In this document: one piece after another, positions 1 to 8,166 of the stretch
How the letters are laid out: each line of letters starts with the position of its first letter
Numbering within the stretch: position 1 is the stretch's first letter
Source of the DNA: CAZRGV01 sp964599655
GTDB taxonomy: Bacteria; Planctomycetota; Planctomycetia; Isosphaerales; Isosphaeraceae
NCBI GenBank assembly: GCA_964599655.1
Contig: CAZRGV010000042.1
Location: 1-43,770, forward strand
DNA length: 43,770 nt
Reading direction: 5' to 3'
The notes under the pieces: model-generated
The model's database searches: none
What the model was told of the DNA's origin: nothing
The model's input: only the letters and a program-made list of their open reading frames with translations
Program-made: the position numbers and the translations under genes

Positions 1-831
1 GCCAGCCCAGTCCCACCGGGCCAACCATCAAGACCTCCTTCGCGAAGATCGGCAGCAACGCCGTCGCCCCGCCGAGCAAAACCGCGAACATATCCAGAGT
101 GATCGTTGCCAGAATCAGCTTGGTGCTCCAGACGAACCGCACTCCCGCCAGCAGCGACCCCAGCGTGACCGGCTCCGACCGCTCCGGCCGGGGACCAGGC
201 GCGATGCCCGAGAGAATCAGCACCACCAACGCGCCCAGCGTGGCATCGGCCAGATAGACCGGTGCCGCGCTTCGAGCCAGCGCGATCCCGAGTNNNNNNN
301 NNNNNNNNNNNNNNNNNNNNNNNNNNNNNNNNNNNNNNNNNNNNNNNNNNNNNNNNNNNNNNNNNNNNNNNNNNNNNNNNNNNNNNNNNNNNNNNNNNNN
401 NNNNNNNNNNNNNNNNNNNNNNNGATCGCCGCCCCCGCCAGCCCGAGACACGCATACACGATCGCCAGCGGGGCCCGCCAGGCCGAGGCCAGCGCCAGAC
501 CCAGCGACGCCACGGCCAGCACCGCCTGCGACGCCAGAACGATCGTCTTCCTCGGGTAGCGATCCACCACCTGCCCCGCCGGCAGCGAGAGCAGCACGAC
601 CGGCAACACCTGCACCAGCCCCACCAGTCCAAGCGCCATCGGCCATCGGGTCCGCTCGTAAAGCTCCCAACCGACGGCCACCGCTTGCATCTCGAAGCCG
701 ATCTTCGTCAGCATCGCGCCGGCGAGCAGCCGGCGGAAGTCGGCGAACCGGAGCGCGGCGTACGGATCATGGCCCGGCGGAGGCGTCGAACCGTTCGATC
801 CCTGGTCCGTTCCGCTCGACGCTCCACTCAT
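1..831 (-). CDS. MFS transporter, MFS_3/EntS-like (partial, interrupted by gap)
   Basis: Predicted inner-membrane major facilitator exporter. The N-terminal 136 codons (831 down to 424) show a short hydrophilic leader, then a typical first half: an FRRLLAG start to TM1, a VGWELYERT loop, and the DRYPRKTIV motif-A-like loop between TM2 and TM3. Beyond the N-run the same strand continues with MFS_3-type sequence ending in LLPIFAKEVLMVGPVGLG, which runs off the window start. The two halves are in different frames: the true gap must be 3n+2 bases, whereas 130 N were inserted. I read this as an assembly artefact and not a pseudogene. The nearest neighbour, acetolactate synthase, lies 174 nt upstream on the same strand. 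The family exports small molecules such as siderophores or drugs; the substrate cannot be told. Confidence 0.8.
294..423. other. assembly gap (130 N)
   Basis: A run of 130 undetermined bases inside the MFS gene. The frames on either side are incompatible with this length, so it is a size estimate only. Confidence 0.98.
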
Positions 832-949
832 GGGGTCTCACCCAGCCTGTACCGTTCCTGACGACGACGCGGCCCGGAGGCCCGTTGTCCGGCCTCGAGC
901 GCGACGCCCGGCGTTCCTGACCGACTCCGACTCGCGGCGAACCGTTCGT

Positions 950-988
950 CGTCGAGGTTCCCAGCCCTCTCCGCCAGGCCCCTCGACG
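950..988 (-). terminator. possible hairpin terminator after acetolactate synthase
   Basis: Perfect 8-bp inverted repeat (CGTCGAGG at 950-957, CCTCGACG at 981-988) around a 23-nt loop, starting 17 nt beyond the stop of the acetolactate synthase gene in its direction of transcription. The loop is long and no T-tract follows, so the call is weak. Confidence 0.3.
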
Positions 989-1005
989 ATCCACCAATCC
1001 TTCCC

Positions 1006-2781
1006 TCAACTCTTGATGATCTCCTTGACGGTCTGACCCGCCGGAATCATCGGCAGCACGTGCTCCTGGTAGGGAACCAGAATGTCGAGCACGTAGGGCC
1101 CAGGGTGCTCGATCATCTCCTTGAGCGCCTCGATAACATCCTCCTTGCGGCGCACCTGGCGAGCGGCCACGCCGAAGCCCCTGGCGATCGTCACGAAGTC
1201 GGGATACGTCACCTCGGGCAGGTCGCCCGCCCCCTGGCCGATGGCCTCCGGATGATCGATCGGGCCAAGGTACGTGTGCGCCCGGTTTCCAGCGTGGAAC
1301 CGGTCTTCCCACTGCACGACCATGCCCAGATGCTGATTATTCAACACGATCATCTTGACCGGAAGATTCTCGCAGAAGACCGTTCCCAGCTCCTGGATAT
1401 TCATGAGGAACGAGCCGTCGCCGTCGATATCGACCACCAGCGCGTCGGGCCGGGCGGCCTGGGCACCCATCGCGGAGGGAAGTCCGAAGCCCATTGAGCC
1501 CAGCCCGCCAGAGGTCACCCAGGTCCTCGGCCGGGTAAACCTCGTCCACTGCGCGGCCCACATTTGATGCTGGCCGACACCCGTGGTCATGATGAACTCT
1601 CGGCCGTTCATCAGCTTCGAGAACTGGTCGATCACGTATTGCGGCAAGATCACGTCGTCCCGCTGCTCGTACGTCATCGGGTCCTGCTCACGCCAGGCGT
1701 CCACCTGCCGATGCCACTCGGTGTAATCGCCCGGCTCGACCCGGGGATTGATCGCCGTGAGGAAGCTCTTGACGTCAGTGTGAATCGGAATATGAGCGGC
1801 CTTGTTCTTGTTGATCTCCGACGCGTCGATATCCACGTGAATGATCCGGCCGTGCTTGGCGAACTCCGAAAGCTTGCCCGTCACCCGGTCGTCGAACCGC
1901 ACACCCAGCGCCAGCAGCAGGTCGGCCTCGTTGATGGCGTAGTTCGAATACACCGTGCCGTGCATCCCGAGCATGCCGAGCGACAGGTAATGATCGCTCG
2001 GAATCGAGCCCAGCCCCTGGAGCGTCATCGCCACCGGAATCGACGTCGTCTCGGCGAACCGGAGCAGCTCCTCCGAGGCCCCCGAGGCGATCACGCCGCC
2101 GCCGCAGTAGAGAATTGGCTTCTTGCTCGCCTTGATCGCCGCCAGGGCCGCCTCGATCTGCTCGGCCGTGGGCGGCTGGGGCAGTCGATAGCCGGGCAGG
2201 TCCATCGGCGGGTCGAAATCCACCTCGGGAAGCAGCGTGTTCTGAACATCCTTGGGCATGTCGATCAACACCGGGCCGGGTCGCCCGGTGCTGGCGATGT
2301 GGAACGCCTCCTTGACGACGCGGGCGATATCCTTCGCGTTCGTCACCAGGTAATGATGCTTGGTGATCGCCCGGCTGACCTCGACCATCGGCGTTTCCTG
2401 GAAGGCGTCGGTGCCGATGACCTTCGTGGGGACCTGCCCGGTGATCGCGACGATCGGAAGGCTGTCGAGCTTGGCGTCGGCCAGGCCGGTCACGAGGTTC
2501 AGGGCCCCTGGACCGGACGTGGCCATGACCACGCCGGGCTTGCCCGTCACTCGGGCGTAGCCTTCGGCCGCGAAGACCCCGCCTTGCTCATGCCGGGGCA
2601 GAATGGTGCGGACCTGATCGCGGAATCGGGTCAGGGCCTGGTGCATCGGCATGCTCGCCCCGCCCGGATAGGCGAAGACGACCTCGACGCCATGCCGCAC
2701 CAGGCTTTCGACCAGGACGTCGGCCCCGGTTCGTGGTTTGCGGGTGGTCGTCTCGGTCGGTCGTTCGTCGATGGTGGCCAC
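1006..2781 (-). CDS. ilvB: acetolactate synthase, large (catalytic) subunit
   Basis: Thiamine-diphosphate enzyme that condenses two pyruvates, or pyruvate with 2-oxobutyrate, as the first common step of valine, leucine and isoleucine synthesis; cytoplasmic. The 591-aa length is normal for the family. All three ThDP-enzyme domains are visible: an N-terminal PYR domain with the catalytic glutamate (Glu65 in RHEQGG), a central FAD-binding-type domain, and a C-terminal PP domain with the GDGSF...N metal/ThDP motif followed by the LNNQHLGMV segment. The ATG at 2781 precedes a short charged leader before the conserved GADVLVESL start. The regulatory small subunit (ilvN) and ilvC are not adjacent in this window, so the gene appears to be transcribed alone. 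A sigma70-like promoter is proposed at 2843-2872. Glyoxylate carboligase is a relative, but the catalytic Glu argues for acetolactate synthase. Confidence 0.93.
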   Translation of the reverse strand: MATIDERPTETTTRKPRTGADVLVESLVRHGVEVVFAYPGGASMPMHQALTRFRDQVRTILPRHEQGGVFAAEGYARVTGKPGVVMATSGPGALNLVTGLADAKLDSLPIVAITGQVPTKVIGTDAFQETPMVEVSRAITKHHYLVTNAKDIARVVKEAFHIASTGRPGPVLIDMPKDVQNTLLPEVDFDPPMDLPGYRLPQPPTAEQIEAALAAIKASKKPILYCGGGVIASGASEELLRFAETTSIPVAMTLQGLGSIPSDHYLSLGMLGMHGTVYSNYAINEADLLLALGVRFDDRVTGKLSEFAKHGRIIHVDIDASEINKNKAAHIPIHTDVKSFLTAINPRVEPGDYTEWHRQVDAWREQDPMTYEQRDDVILPQYVIDQFSKLMNGREFIMTTGVGQHQMWAAQWTRFTRPRTWVTSGGLGSMGFGLPSAMGAQAARPDALVVDIDGDGSFLMNIQELGTVFCENLPVKMIVLNNQHLGMVVQWEDRFHAGNRAHTYLGPIDHPEAIGQGAGDLPEVTYPDFVTIARGFGVAARQVRRKEDVIEALKEMIEHPGPYVLDILVPYQEHVLPMIPAGQTVKEIIKS

Positions 2782-3157
2782 TCTGTTTTTCCCTCCGGTC
2801 GATCAATCCGGCGCCCTGGAAACTCGTTATCGGAAGTCAGATATTCTATGCCAAGAGCCCCCCGCCGGACAACCGGCGGTCGCTCGCGATTCCCCCCATT
2901 CCCATTCCGTCGGGACGCTTCTTTGGAGACCTCCGAGGACGCTCGGGTTCGTTTCCAGTGACCCCGTCCTGGCGGTTTCGGCCTCGAACCCATCGCCTCC
3001 GATCCCGCGACCTGACGCAACTCATTACGACATGGTATCCTGTGACGCGGGACCCAACGAGGCGCCGGGTTCGGTTCGGCGTCGAGAGACCCGGCCCTCG
3101 CGGCTCGCCGGGTTCGTTTCGCGTAAGAGGTTCACCCGTTCGTCCGAGGAACCGCCC
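2782..3157. other. divergent intergenic region, ilvB / SDR
   Basis: 376 nt between two divergently transcribed genes. It has a relatively AT-rich stretch near 2820-2850 that includes the candidate ilvB promoter. I found no convincing gene in it; open frames crossing it lack start sites and homology-like motifs. I cannot place a promoter for the SDR gene. Confidence 0.6.
2843..2872 (-). promoter_or_regulatory. candidate sigma70-type promoter for ilvB
   Basis: On the minus strand, TTGTCC (2872-2867; 4/6 to TTGACA), an 18-nt spacer, then TAGAAT (2848-2843; 5/6 to TATAAT). Transcription would start near 2836, giving a leader of about 55 nt. I saw no leader-peptide attenuator. Assigned by consensus matching only. 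Confidence 0.35.
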
Positions 3158-3994
3158 ATGCCCTACACCCTGTTGAAGACGGCCCTGGTCACGGGCGCCT
3201 CGTCCGGCCTGGGTCGGGAACTGGTGCGTCAGCTCGTTCAGAACCGTGGAATGACCGTCCTGGCGACCGCGAGACGTCGCGAACGCCTCAAGGAACTGGC
3301 CGGCGAGCTGCCTTCCGGCCGGGTCCTGATCGAGCCCGGCAACCTGGCCGACCCCGACTTCCGCGCCCAGCTCTGGGCCCGCGCCGAGAGCCTCCCGGGA
3401 GGTTGCGACCTCCTGGTCAATAACGCCGGTTTGGGGAATTACGCCGAATTTGCCGACCAGGACTCCGATGCCATTCGTCGAATCGTCGAGATCAACCTGC
3501 TGGCCCTCTTCGACCTGACCCAGCGCGCCTCGCGGCACATGAAAGCGCGCGGCTCGGGGCAGATTCTCCAGGTTTCCTCGATTCTCGGAACGTTGGGACT
3601 TCCCTACTCGGCGGTGTACGTCGCCTCGAAGCACGCCGTCAACGGCCTGGTCAAGAGTCTCCGCTACGAGCTTCGAGGAACCGGTGTGCGTGTCTGGGCG
3701 GCCTGCCCCGGACGCTTCGAGAGTGAGTTCGCCGAGTCGGCCATGGGCGGAATCGTCCCCGATCGCTCGATTCGAGGCGAGTCGGTCGACGCCGTCGCGC
3801 GCGGCATCCTCAAGGGGCTCGATCGCCGTTCCGCCTTCGTCCATCCCACCGCGAAGGCCTGGGCCATCGTTCAGGCCGCGCAATGGCTTCCCGGCCCCTT
3901 CGAATGGTTCATGCAGCGCTGGGCCCCTGGCCACTTCCGCCGCGAGATGGAACCACCCCGCCCGGCCGGCATTCCCGCCAGGGACGCCACGTAG
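3158..3994 (+). CDS. short-chain dehydrogenase/reductase (SDR)
   Basis: NAD(P)-dependent oxidoreductase of the classical SDR family, 278 aa. Visible motifs in order: the cofactor-binding TGASSGLG (from residue 12), the NNAG structural motif (in LLVNNAGLG), the catalytic serine in VSS, and the YxxxK pair (Tyr154, Lys158). The basic residues in the ARRRER stretch after beta2 suggest NADP(H) preference, which is an inference. The ATG at 3158 was chosen because the SDR fold begins eight residues later; the frame stays open further upstream without SDR-like sequence. The C-terminal region with an EWFMQRWAP segment resembles SDRs acting on lipid or ketone substrates, but the substrate is unknown. 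It is convergent with the Uma2 gene downstream. Confidence 0.88.
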   Translation: MPYTLLKTALVTGASSGLGRELVRQLVQNRGMTVLATARRRERLKELAGELPSGRVLIEPGNLADPDFRAQLWARAESLPGGCDLLVNNAGLGNYAEFADQDSDAIRRIVEINLLALFDLTQRASRHMKARGSGQILQVSSILGTLGLPYSAVYVASKHAVNGLVKSLRYELRGTGVRVWAACPGRFESEFAESAMGGIVPDRSIRGESVDAVARGILKGLDRRSAFVHPTAKAWAIVQAAQWLPGPFEWFMQRWAPGHFRREMEPPRPAGIPARDAT

Positions 3995-4053
3995 ACAACC
4001 CGTCACTCAGTCACAAAACTTCGTGAAAACACGAGTTGCGATCCGAACGCCAC

Positions 4054-4737
4054 TCACCGTTCATTCGGCTCACGAGCGTAACAAGGGACGACCACGTCCC
4101 GGATCCAGCCCTGGAGCTGGCCCAGCCACTCCGTCTCGTCCATGGTCTCTCCGCGATGGACCCACTCCCAGACCTCGGCCGATCCGATCATGGGAAGGCC
4201 GGGGCCGCGATCGACCTCCTCGTAAGTTCCGCCAGCCACACGTTGACGGAACCGGAGCGTCCGCCCATCCGAGTGCCAGACTTCCGGCACGCCGAGCGAG
4301 GCGTACGCCTTCAGGCTGTCGACCGAGCTGTGCGCGAGGTCGACCTCGATGGCCAGGTCAGGAGCCGGCGCCTGATCGGGATTCCGCATGCGGCCTCGAA
4401 CCTGCGCCGTCTTCGCGAGGTAGAACCCGTTGTCCGGTTCGACACCCTTGTGCATCCCCTCACGCTTGAACGTCGTGGCACCCAGCCCGACGCAAGGCTG
4501 TCGAAACTCCAGGCAGACCATCCGGACCAGAAGCCCGAGGAGTTCCGCGTCACGCTCATGTGGGTACGACGGCGACATCATTTCGAGCATCCCATCGACG
4601 TAGGTGATCCGAACCGGCCGGTCCCCCACGATCCGCGAGAGCTCCTGATAGTCCGCCCAGGAAATGCCTTCCAGGACAATCCTCGACTCGCCTTCGAGCG
4701 GGCGATTCGGCGAGGTTGCGGCGATGGTGGTCGACAT
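4054..4737 (-). CDS. Uma2 family protein (DUF820, PD-(D/E)XK nuclease fold)
   Basis: 227-aa protein of the Uma2/DUF820 family, a restriction-endonuclease-like fold that is amplified in cyanobacteria and planctomycetes and has no settled function. The family signature is present: an ITYVDGMLEMMSP N-terminal strand, the EPDNGFYLA segment carrying the first acidic residue, PDLAIEV carrying the second, and the following K-x-Y and GVPEVW elements. The predicted nuclease core therefore looks intact. It starts with ATG at 4737. A small hypothetical gene on the same strand lies 64 nt upstream (4802-5104), so the two may be co-transcribed. Confidence 0.82.
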   Translation of the reverse strand: MSTTIAATSPNRPLEGESRIVLEGISWADYQELSRIVGDRPVRITYVDGMLEMMSPSYPHERDAELLGLLVRMVCLEFRQPCVGLGATTFKREGMHKGVEPDNGFYLAKTAQVRGRMRNPDQAPAPDLAIEVDLAHSSVDSLKAYASLGVPEVWHSDGRTLRFRQRVAGGTYEEVDRGPGLPMIGSAEVWEWVHRGETMDETEWLGQLQGWIRDVVVPCYAREPNER

Positions 4738-4801
4738 CGGGCGTCTCCCGACGCACGAAAGCTCTCTGGCGTATCGCGGACCGATCGCCCGACGGATTCG
4801 G

Positions 4802-5104
4802 TCAGTCCATGGGTACCTTCTCGGAGCGGAGGAAGTGGTTTCCCTTCCCCTTCGCCTTGAGCTGGGCGACGAGGGCCTCGGCGTCGGCCTTGTGGGGATA
4901 CTCGAATGTCGCCACGGTCCGTCCGCCGAGATCGCAGACCGCCCAGACGACCTTGAGGCGGGTCCGATTCGACGGCTTCGGCCTGGCCTCGGAGCGCTCC
5001 GAGCGAGGCTTGCGCTGAGGCTCGTCGGCGGGAATCAGACCGCGGGCCTCGGCGGCCTCGTAAAGCGCCCGCATCTCTCGAATACTTCGGGGTCGACGTG
5101 CCAT
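4802..5104 (-). CDS. small conserved-looking hypothetical protein
   Basis: 100-aa basic protein with no recognised domain. The N-terminal half is charged (ARRPRSIREMRALYEAAEARGLIP) and leads through a lysine/arginine-rich linker into a compact C-terminal half that reads like a small alpha/beta fold (VVWAVCDLGGRTVATFEYP, then a helix ADAEALVAQLKAKG ending in HFLRSEKVPMD). The clear change from a disordered linker to an alternating hydrophobic pattern, and its position directly upstream of the Uma2 gene on the same strand, support a real gene. I cannot assign a function. Confidence 0.6.
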   Translation of the reverse strand: MARRPRSIREMRALYEAAEARGLIPADEPQRKPRSERSEARPKPSNRTRLKVVWAVCDLGGRTVATFEYPHKADAEALVAQLKAKGKGNHFLRSEKVPMD

Positions 5105-5486
5105 GGGCGAGTGATGGTCCCGGAGGGAATTGAGCGGGCGGAGCCGAAACCCGGTTTCCGCCCGTTGAAGAAAGCTCCGTCGGGAGCCTCTCCCATTCTA
5201 GGGCCGAAGACCCTCCCATCAAGGGCGATCGAATCCGTCGCCGATCCTGGTGGATCGAACCGTCGGGTCCTGGTTTCGCGGGCGAACCCCCCGCGCCACC
5301 GCTCGATCCCGATCGAGACCGAGCCTCCCTCCTTGTCGAGCCAGCAGGCAACCGGACCGGCCACGGTCGGGTGGGAACGCCTCGCTGGCCCCATCCGTTG
5401 CCAACGCGCCCGAAGAACGCCTCCCGGATCAATCATCCGGGAGGCGCCTCGTGCCTTGCGGTTCCCTCGACGACGGGCCTCGGGCA
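5105..5486. other. intergenic region upstream of the small hypothetical gene
   Basis: 382 nt between two minus-strand genes. It holds a strong hairpin at 5418-5446 that should terminate the upstream TIM-barrel gene. The rest should contain the promoter for the 4802-5104 / Uma2 pair, but I see no clear -35/-10 pair. Open frames in it have no gene-like composition. Confidence 0.6.
5418..5446 (-). terminator. hairpin terminator after the TIM-barrel isomerase-like gene
   Basis: Perfect 12-bp stem (CGCCTCCCGGAT at 5418-5429, ATCCGGGAGGCG at 5435-5446) with a 5-nt loop, 41 nt beyond the stop at 5487. In the minus direction the stem is followed by TTCTTC, a short T-rich stretch. The perfect GC-rich stem makes an intrinsic terminator likely. 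Confidence 0.7.
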
Positions 5487-6434
5487 TTAGCCCTTGTACA
5501 TGGAACCTCGCAGCGATTCGAGCAGCTTCTTGGTGGCCATGATCCCTTCGGGCTCGGAGAGGCGGCTGCCTTCGTACTCGATGCCGACCCAGCCGTGATA
5601 GCCGGCGTCGGTGACGATCTTCATGATCCGGGCGTAGTCGAGCACCGTCTCTCGGCCGTCGGGGCCGAAGTCGTAGCTCTTGGCCGAAACCCCCTTGGCA
5701 TGCGGCATCATCCGGGCGATCGCCTCGTAGACGTCGATGGCATACTTGCCGTCCTTCTTGGGGAAATTGCCGAAGTCGGGCAAGGTGCCGAAGTGGGGGC
5801 TGCCCACCGCCTTGATGAGCGCCAGCAGCGCGTCGGGGTCGCTCGACGGCCCGCCGTGGTTCTCACAGATGATGTTGATCTTGTTCTTCGCGCCATACTC
5901 GGTCAGCGCCGAGCAGGCCTCGGCCGCGTGGGTCACGTCGCTGGCGCTGTAATGATTGCCGGTGTTGACGCGGATCGAGTGGCAGCCGAGCGCCGCGGCG
6001 GCGTCGACCCACTTCTTGTGGTTTTCGACCGCCTTGTTGCGGTTTGACGCGTCGGGCGCGCTCAGGTCTCCCTCGCCGTCGATCATGATCAGCACACAGG
6101 TCACGCCATGATCATCCGCTCGCTTCTTGAGGTCGCGGAGGTAGGCCGAGTCGTGGGCCTTGTCCTTGAAGAACTGATTGACGAACTCCACCCCTTCGAT
6201 GCCGTACTCCTCGCGAGCGACCTTGGGGAAGTCGAGGTTGTCGAGCGTCTTGCCGAACAGGGCCTTGTGCAGCGACCACTCGGCCAGTGAGATCTTGAAG
6301 TCGCCGATCTTGCCCGGCTTGGGCGCTCCGGTCACGTCGGCCGCCCAGCTCCACCGGCCTCCCAGGCTCAGCGCCGCTCCACCCGCCAAGGCCCCTCGAA
6401 GCCAGTCACGTCGGTTGAGATTCGGGTGCCGCAT
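5487..6434 (-). CDS. Tat-exported sugar phosphate isomerase/epimerase-like TIM-barrel protein
   Basis: 315-aa protein of the xylose-isomerase-like / AP-endonuclease-2 TIM-barrel superfamily. Residues 7-30 form a twin-arginine signal (NRRDWLRGALAGGAALSLGG), so the protein should be exported folded, probably with a metal bound. Core elements visible: ISLAEWSLHKALF at the first strand, YGIEGVEFVNQFF, the CVLIMIDGEGDL strand, a conserved SIRVNTG strand, INIICENHGG (Glu and His typical of metal ligands), FGTLPDFGNFP and WVGIEYEG (probable final metal-ligand Glu). Exported members of this family are numerous in planctomycetes and are assumed to act on sugars or inositol-like compounds; the substrate here is unknown. 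It is followed by a strong terminator and diverges from the glycosyltransferase gene. Confidence 0.85.
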   Translation of the reverse strand: MRHPNLNRRDWLRGALAGGAALSLGGRWSWAADVTGAPKPGKIGDFKISLAEWSLHKALFGKTLDNLDFPKVAREEYGIEGVEFVNQFFKDKAHDSAYLRDLKKRADDHGVTCVLIMIDGEGDLSAPDASNRNKAVENHKKWVDAAAALGCHSIRVNTGNHYSASDVTHAAEACSALTEYGAKNKINIICENHGGPSSDPDALLALIKAVGSPHFGTLPDFGNFPKKDGKYAIDVYEAIARMMPHAKGVSAKSYDFGPDGRETVLDYARIMKIVTDAGYHGWVGIEYEGSRLSEPEGIMATKKLLESLRGSMYKG

Positions 6435-6683
6435 CGTTCGTCTGCCTCTCCGGGAAAAACCAAGTTCGAGACCACCGCGCCGAGAGTCGAAGTTTAGGCG
6501 AGCCCCCGGGAACGGTCAATCGGCCAGTGCCGTTCGGACCTTGTGGACCCATGCTCTCCAACGGCCCTCCCCGGCCTCGTCAATCCGTTCCTCGCGAACT
6601 CGTGGACCGCTACAATGGCAACGGCCGGACCGGGATCGTCATCCCCGCTCGGGGCCCTCGAGACCACGGAGTCGCGAGCCACG

Positions 6684-7958
6684 ATGGGCTGGAACACTCT
6701 CGTCAAGGCGTGGAAATCTCCGGGCTCGGCCTATCTCGCCGCACGCGACTGGGCCTGGCGGCTCGCCCCCGCGCATGCCCCGGTCCAGCGGACCTGGAAC
6801 CTCGATCCCGCACGGCTCCAGACGTTGCGCATCCTCTGGCCCAGCTCCTATCCCTGGGAGCAAACGCATGCCTGGGTCGAAAACCTCCGCGAGGGGTTCC
6901 GGAGCCTCGTCCATCTCGAGCCCATCGACCTGCCCCAGCCCTACTCCGGAACGCTCCTCATCCGCGTCCTCGACGCCTCGGAAACCGTCACCGTCGCCAT
7001 CGACTATTCCGACTATCTGGATCAGATCCATCGTGATGGCGTCGAGGACTCGCTCTGTTACTTCAAGATGCAGTATCAGAAGCCAGGCTACGGCGACGAT
7101 CGCATCGTGCCGGGCGGTTACACGACCTTCTCGCCCAATATTTACCATCAGCTCCGCGCGCTCCGACGCATCAAGGACCGGTCGCGGCCCCTCTTCGATG
7201 TCTACGGCCGGTTCGGGCTCCGCTACGCCACCGAAATCCGCCAGAAGGCCATCGCCGCGTTCAACCAACAGTCGGACTTCCAGTACGAAGGGGGACAAGG
7301 AACCATCCGGCATACGCAGTCGCTTCGCGAGGTCGCACGCGCCAAAATTTGCATTGATCTTCCTAGCAACAGTGATTTCACCTTCCGCCTCGTCGATTAC
7401 CTGGCCGTCGGCGCCTGCGTCATCGGCCCGCCCCACCGGACCACCCTCCACGTCCCCCTGGTCGACCGCGAGCACCTGATCCACTGCGCCCCCGACCTCT
7501 CCGACCTCGTCCCCCTCTGCAAGCAGTACCTCGACGATACGGCCGAGCGCGAACGCATCACGCGAAACGCCCGCGACTACTTCGACCGCTACCTCCACCG
7601 AAATCAGCTCGCTTCGTATTATCTCTCTACCATCATTCATAAGCTGCACGCCCGCCGGGGCGGCTCCGCGACCGCCGTCCAAGGACCTCGACGGGCCGCC
7701 ATGGTCTTGAACCGAACCAGGGGCGTCCCGCCGTTCCCGGCAAGGCCCCGTTCAAGGCCAGCCACAAGGAAACCGGGCCGGAATGGGGCCGGCGGCTGGA
7801 TCGCCCGGCCCTTCGCCGTCGCGGGGCGGCCTGGCTCGGGTTGGCTCCGGAGCGTGACGGCGGGATCGTTGAACGCGCTGGCGGTCGCGGTCGCGGAAAG
7901 CGGAAACGGGTCGGAACCATTTGATCGGGATTGGCACGGCGTTCGCAGCATTTTTTGA
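6684..7958 (+). CDS. glycosyltransferase-like protein with C-terminal glycosyl_trans_1_2-type domain
   Basis: 424 aa from the ATG at 6684 (MGWNTLVKAW), chosen because upstream in-frame ATG codons precede low-complexity sequence. Residues about 40-320 look like a GT-B type transferase. The most telling segment is the one reading DLPSNSDFTFRLVDYLAVGACVIGP, which resembles the nucleotide-sugar-binding C-terminal half of group-1 transferases (the clan of PF13524, often used for spore-coat or surface glycan genes). The last 105-110 residues, after HKLHARRGG, are proline/arginine/glycine-rich and look unlike protein-coding sequence of this family; they may be read-through after loss of a stop or a small frameshift. 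The acceptor is unknown; a surface polysaccharide role is an inference. Confidence 0.65.
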   Translation: MGWNTLVKAWKSPGSAYLAARDWAWRLAPAHAPVQRTWNLDPARLQTLRILWPSSYPWEQTHAWVENLREGFRSLVHLEPIDLPQPYSGTLLIRVLDASETVTVAIDYSDYLDQIHRDGVEDSLCYFKMQYQKPGYGDDRIVPGGYTTFSPNIYHQLRALRRIKDRSRPLFDVYGRFGLRYATEIRQKAIAAFNQQSDFQYEGGQGTIRHTQSLREVARAKICIDLPSNSDFTFRLVDYLAVGACVIGPPHRTTLHVPLVDREHLIHCAPDLSDLVPLCKQYLDDTAERERITRNARDYFDRYLHRNQLASYYLSTIIHKLHARRGGSATAVQGPRRAAMVLNRTRGVPPFPARPRSRPATRKPGRNGAGGWIARPFAVAGRPGSGWLRSVTAGSLNALAVAVAESGNGSEPFDRDWHGVRSIF

Positions 7959-8166
7959 GTATTCCCCCCGTGTTGTGCCATCGTTCTGAGGAAACGCGTT
8001 GCCGAGGGAACGCGGCGCGGAAGGTCGCGGTTCGCCCTCGCGATTCCGGACGATCGGAGTCCCACCCCCGTTTCCCTCGCGCGCCCTCAACCGCCGATCG
8101 GTTTCGAGGCGAGGAGCGCCCGGCCGGTCGCGCGCCACGTGTCGTCCCCCCGCTGGAGAACCCGCC

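Noticed and set aside
4015..4038. Possible bidirectional terminator between the SDR and Uma2 genes
   Set aside because: Only a 5-bp perfect core (TCGTG/CACGA around AAAA); too weak to list as a feature.
5035..5487. Minus-strand open frame of 150 codons across the terminator region
   Set aside because: It spans a strong terminator hairpin, overlaps the small gene at 4802-5104 and has no protein-like pattern.
7932..7947. Sigma54-like promoter (TGGCACG-N4-TCGCA) upstream of the TPR-like gene at 8167
   Set aside because: One mismatch to the consensus with correct GG/GC spacing, but two or three such matches are expected by chance in a window of this size, and it overlaps the end of the preceding gene.
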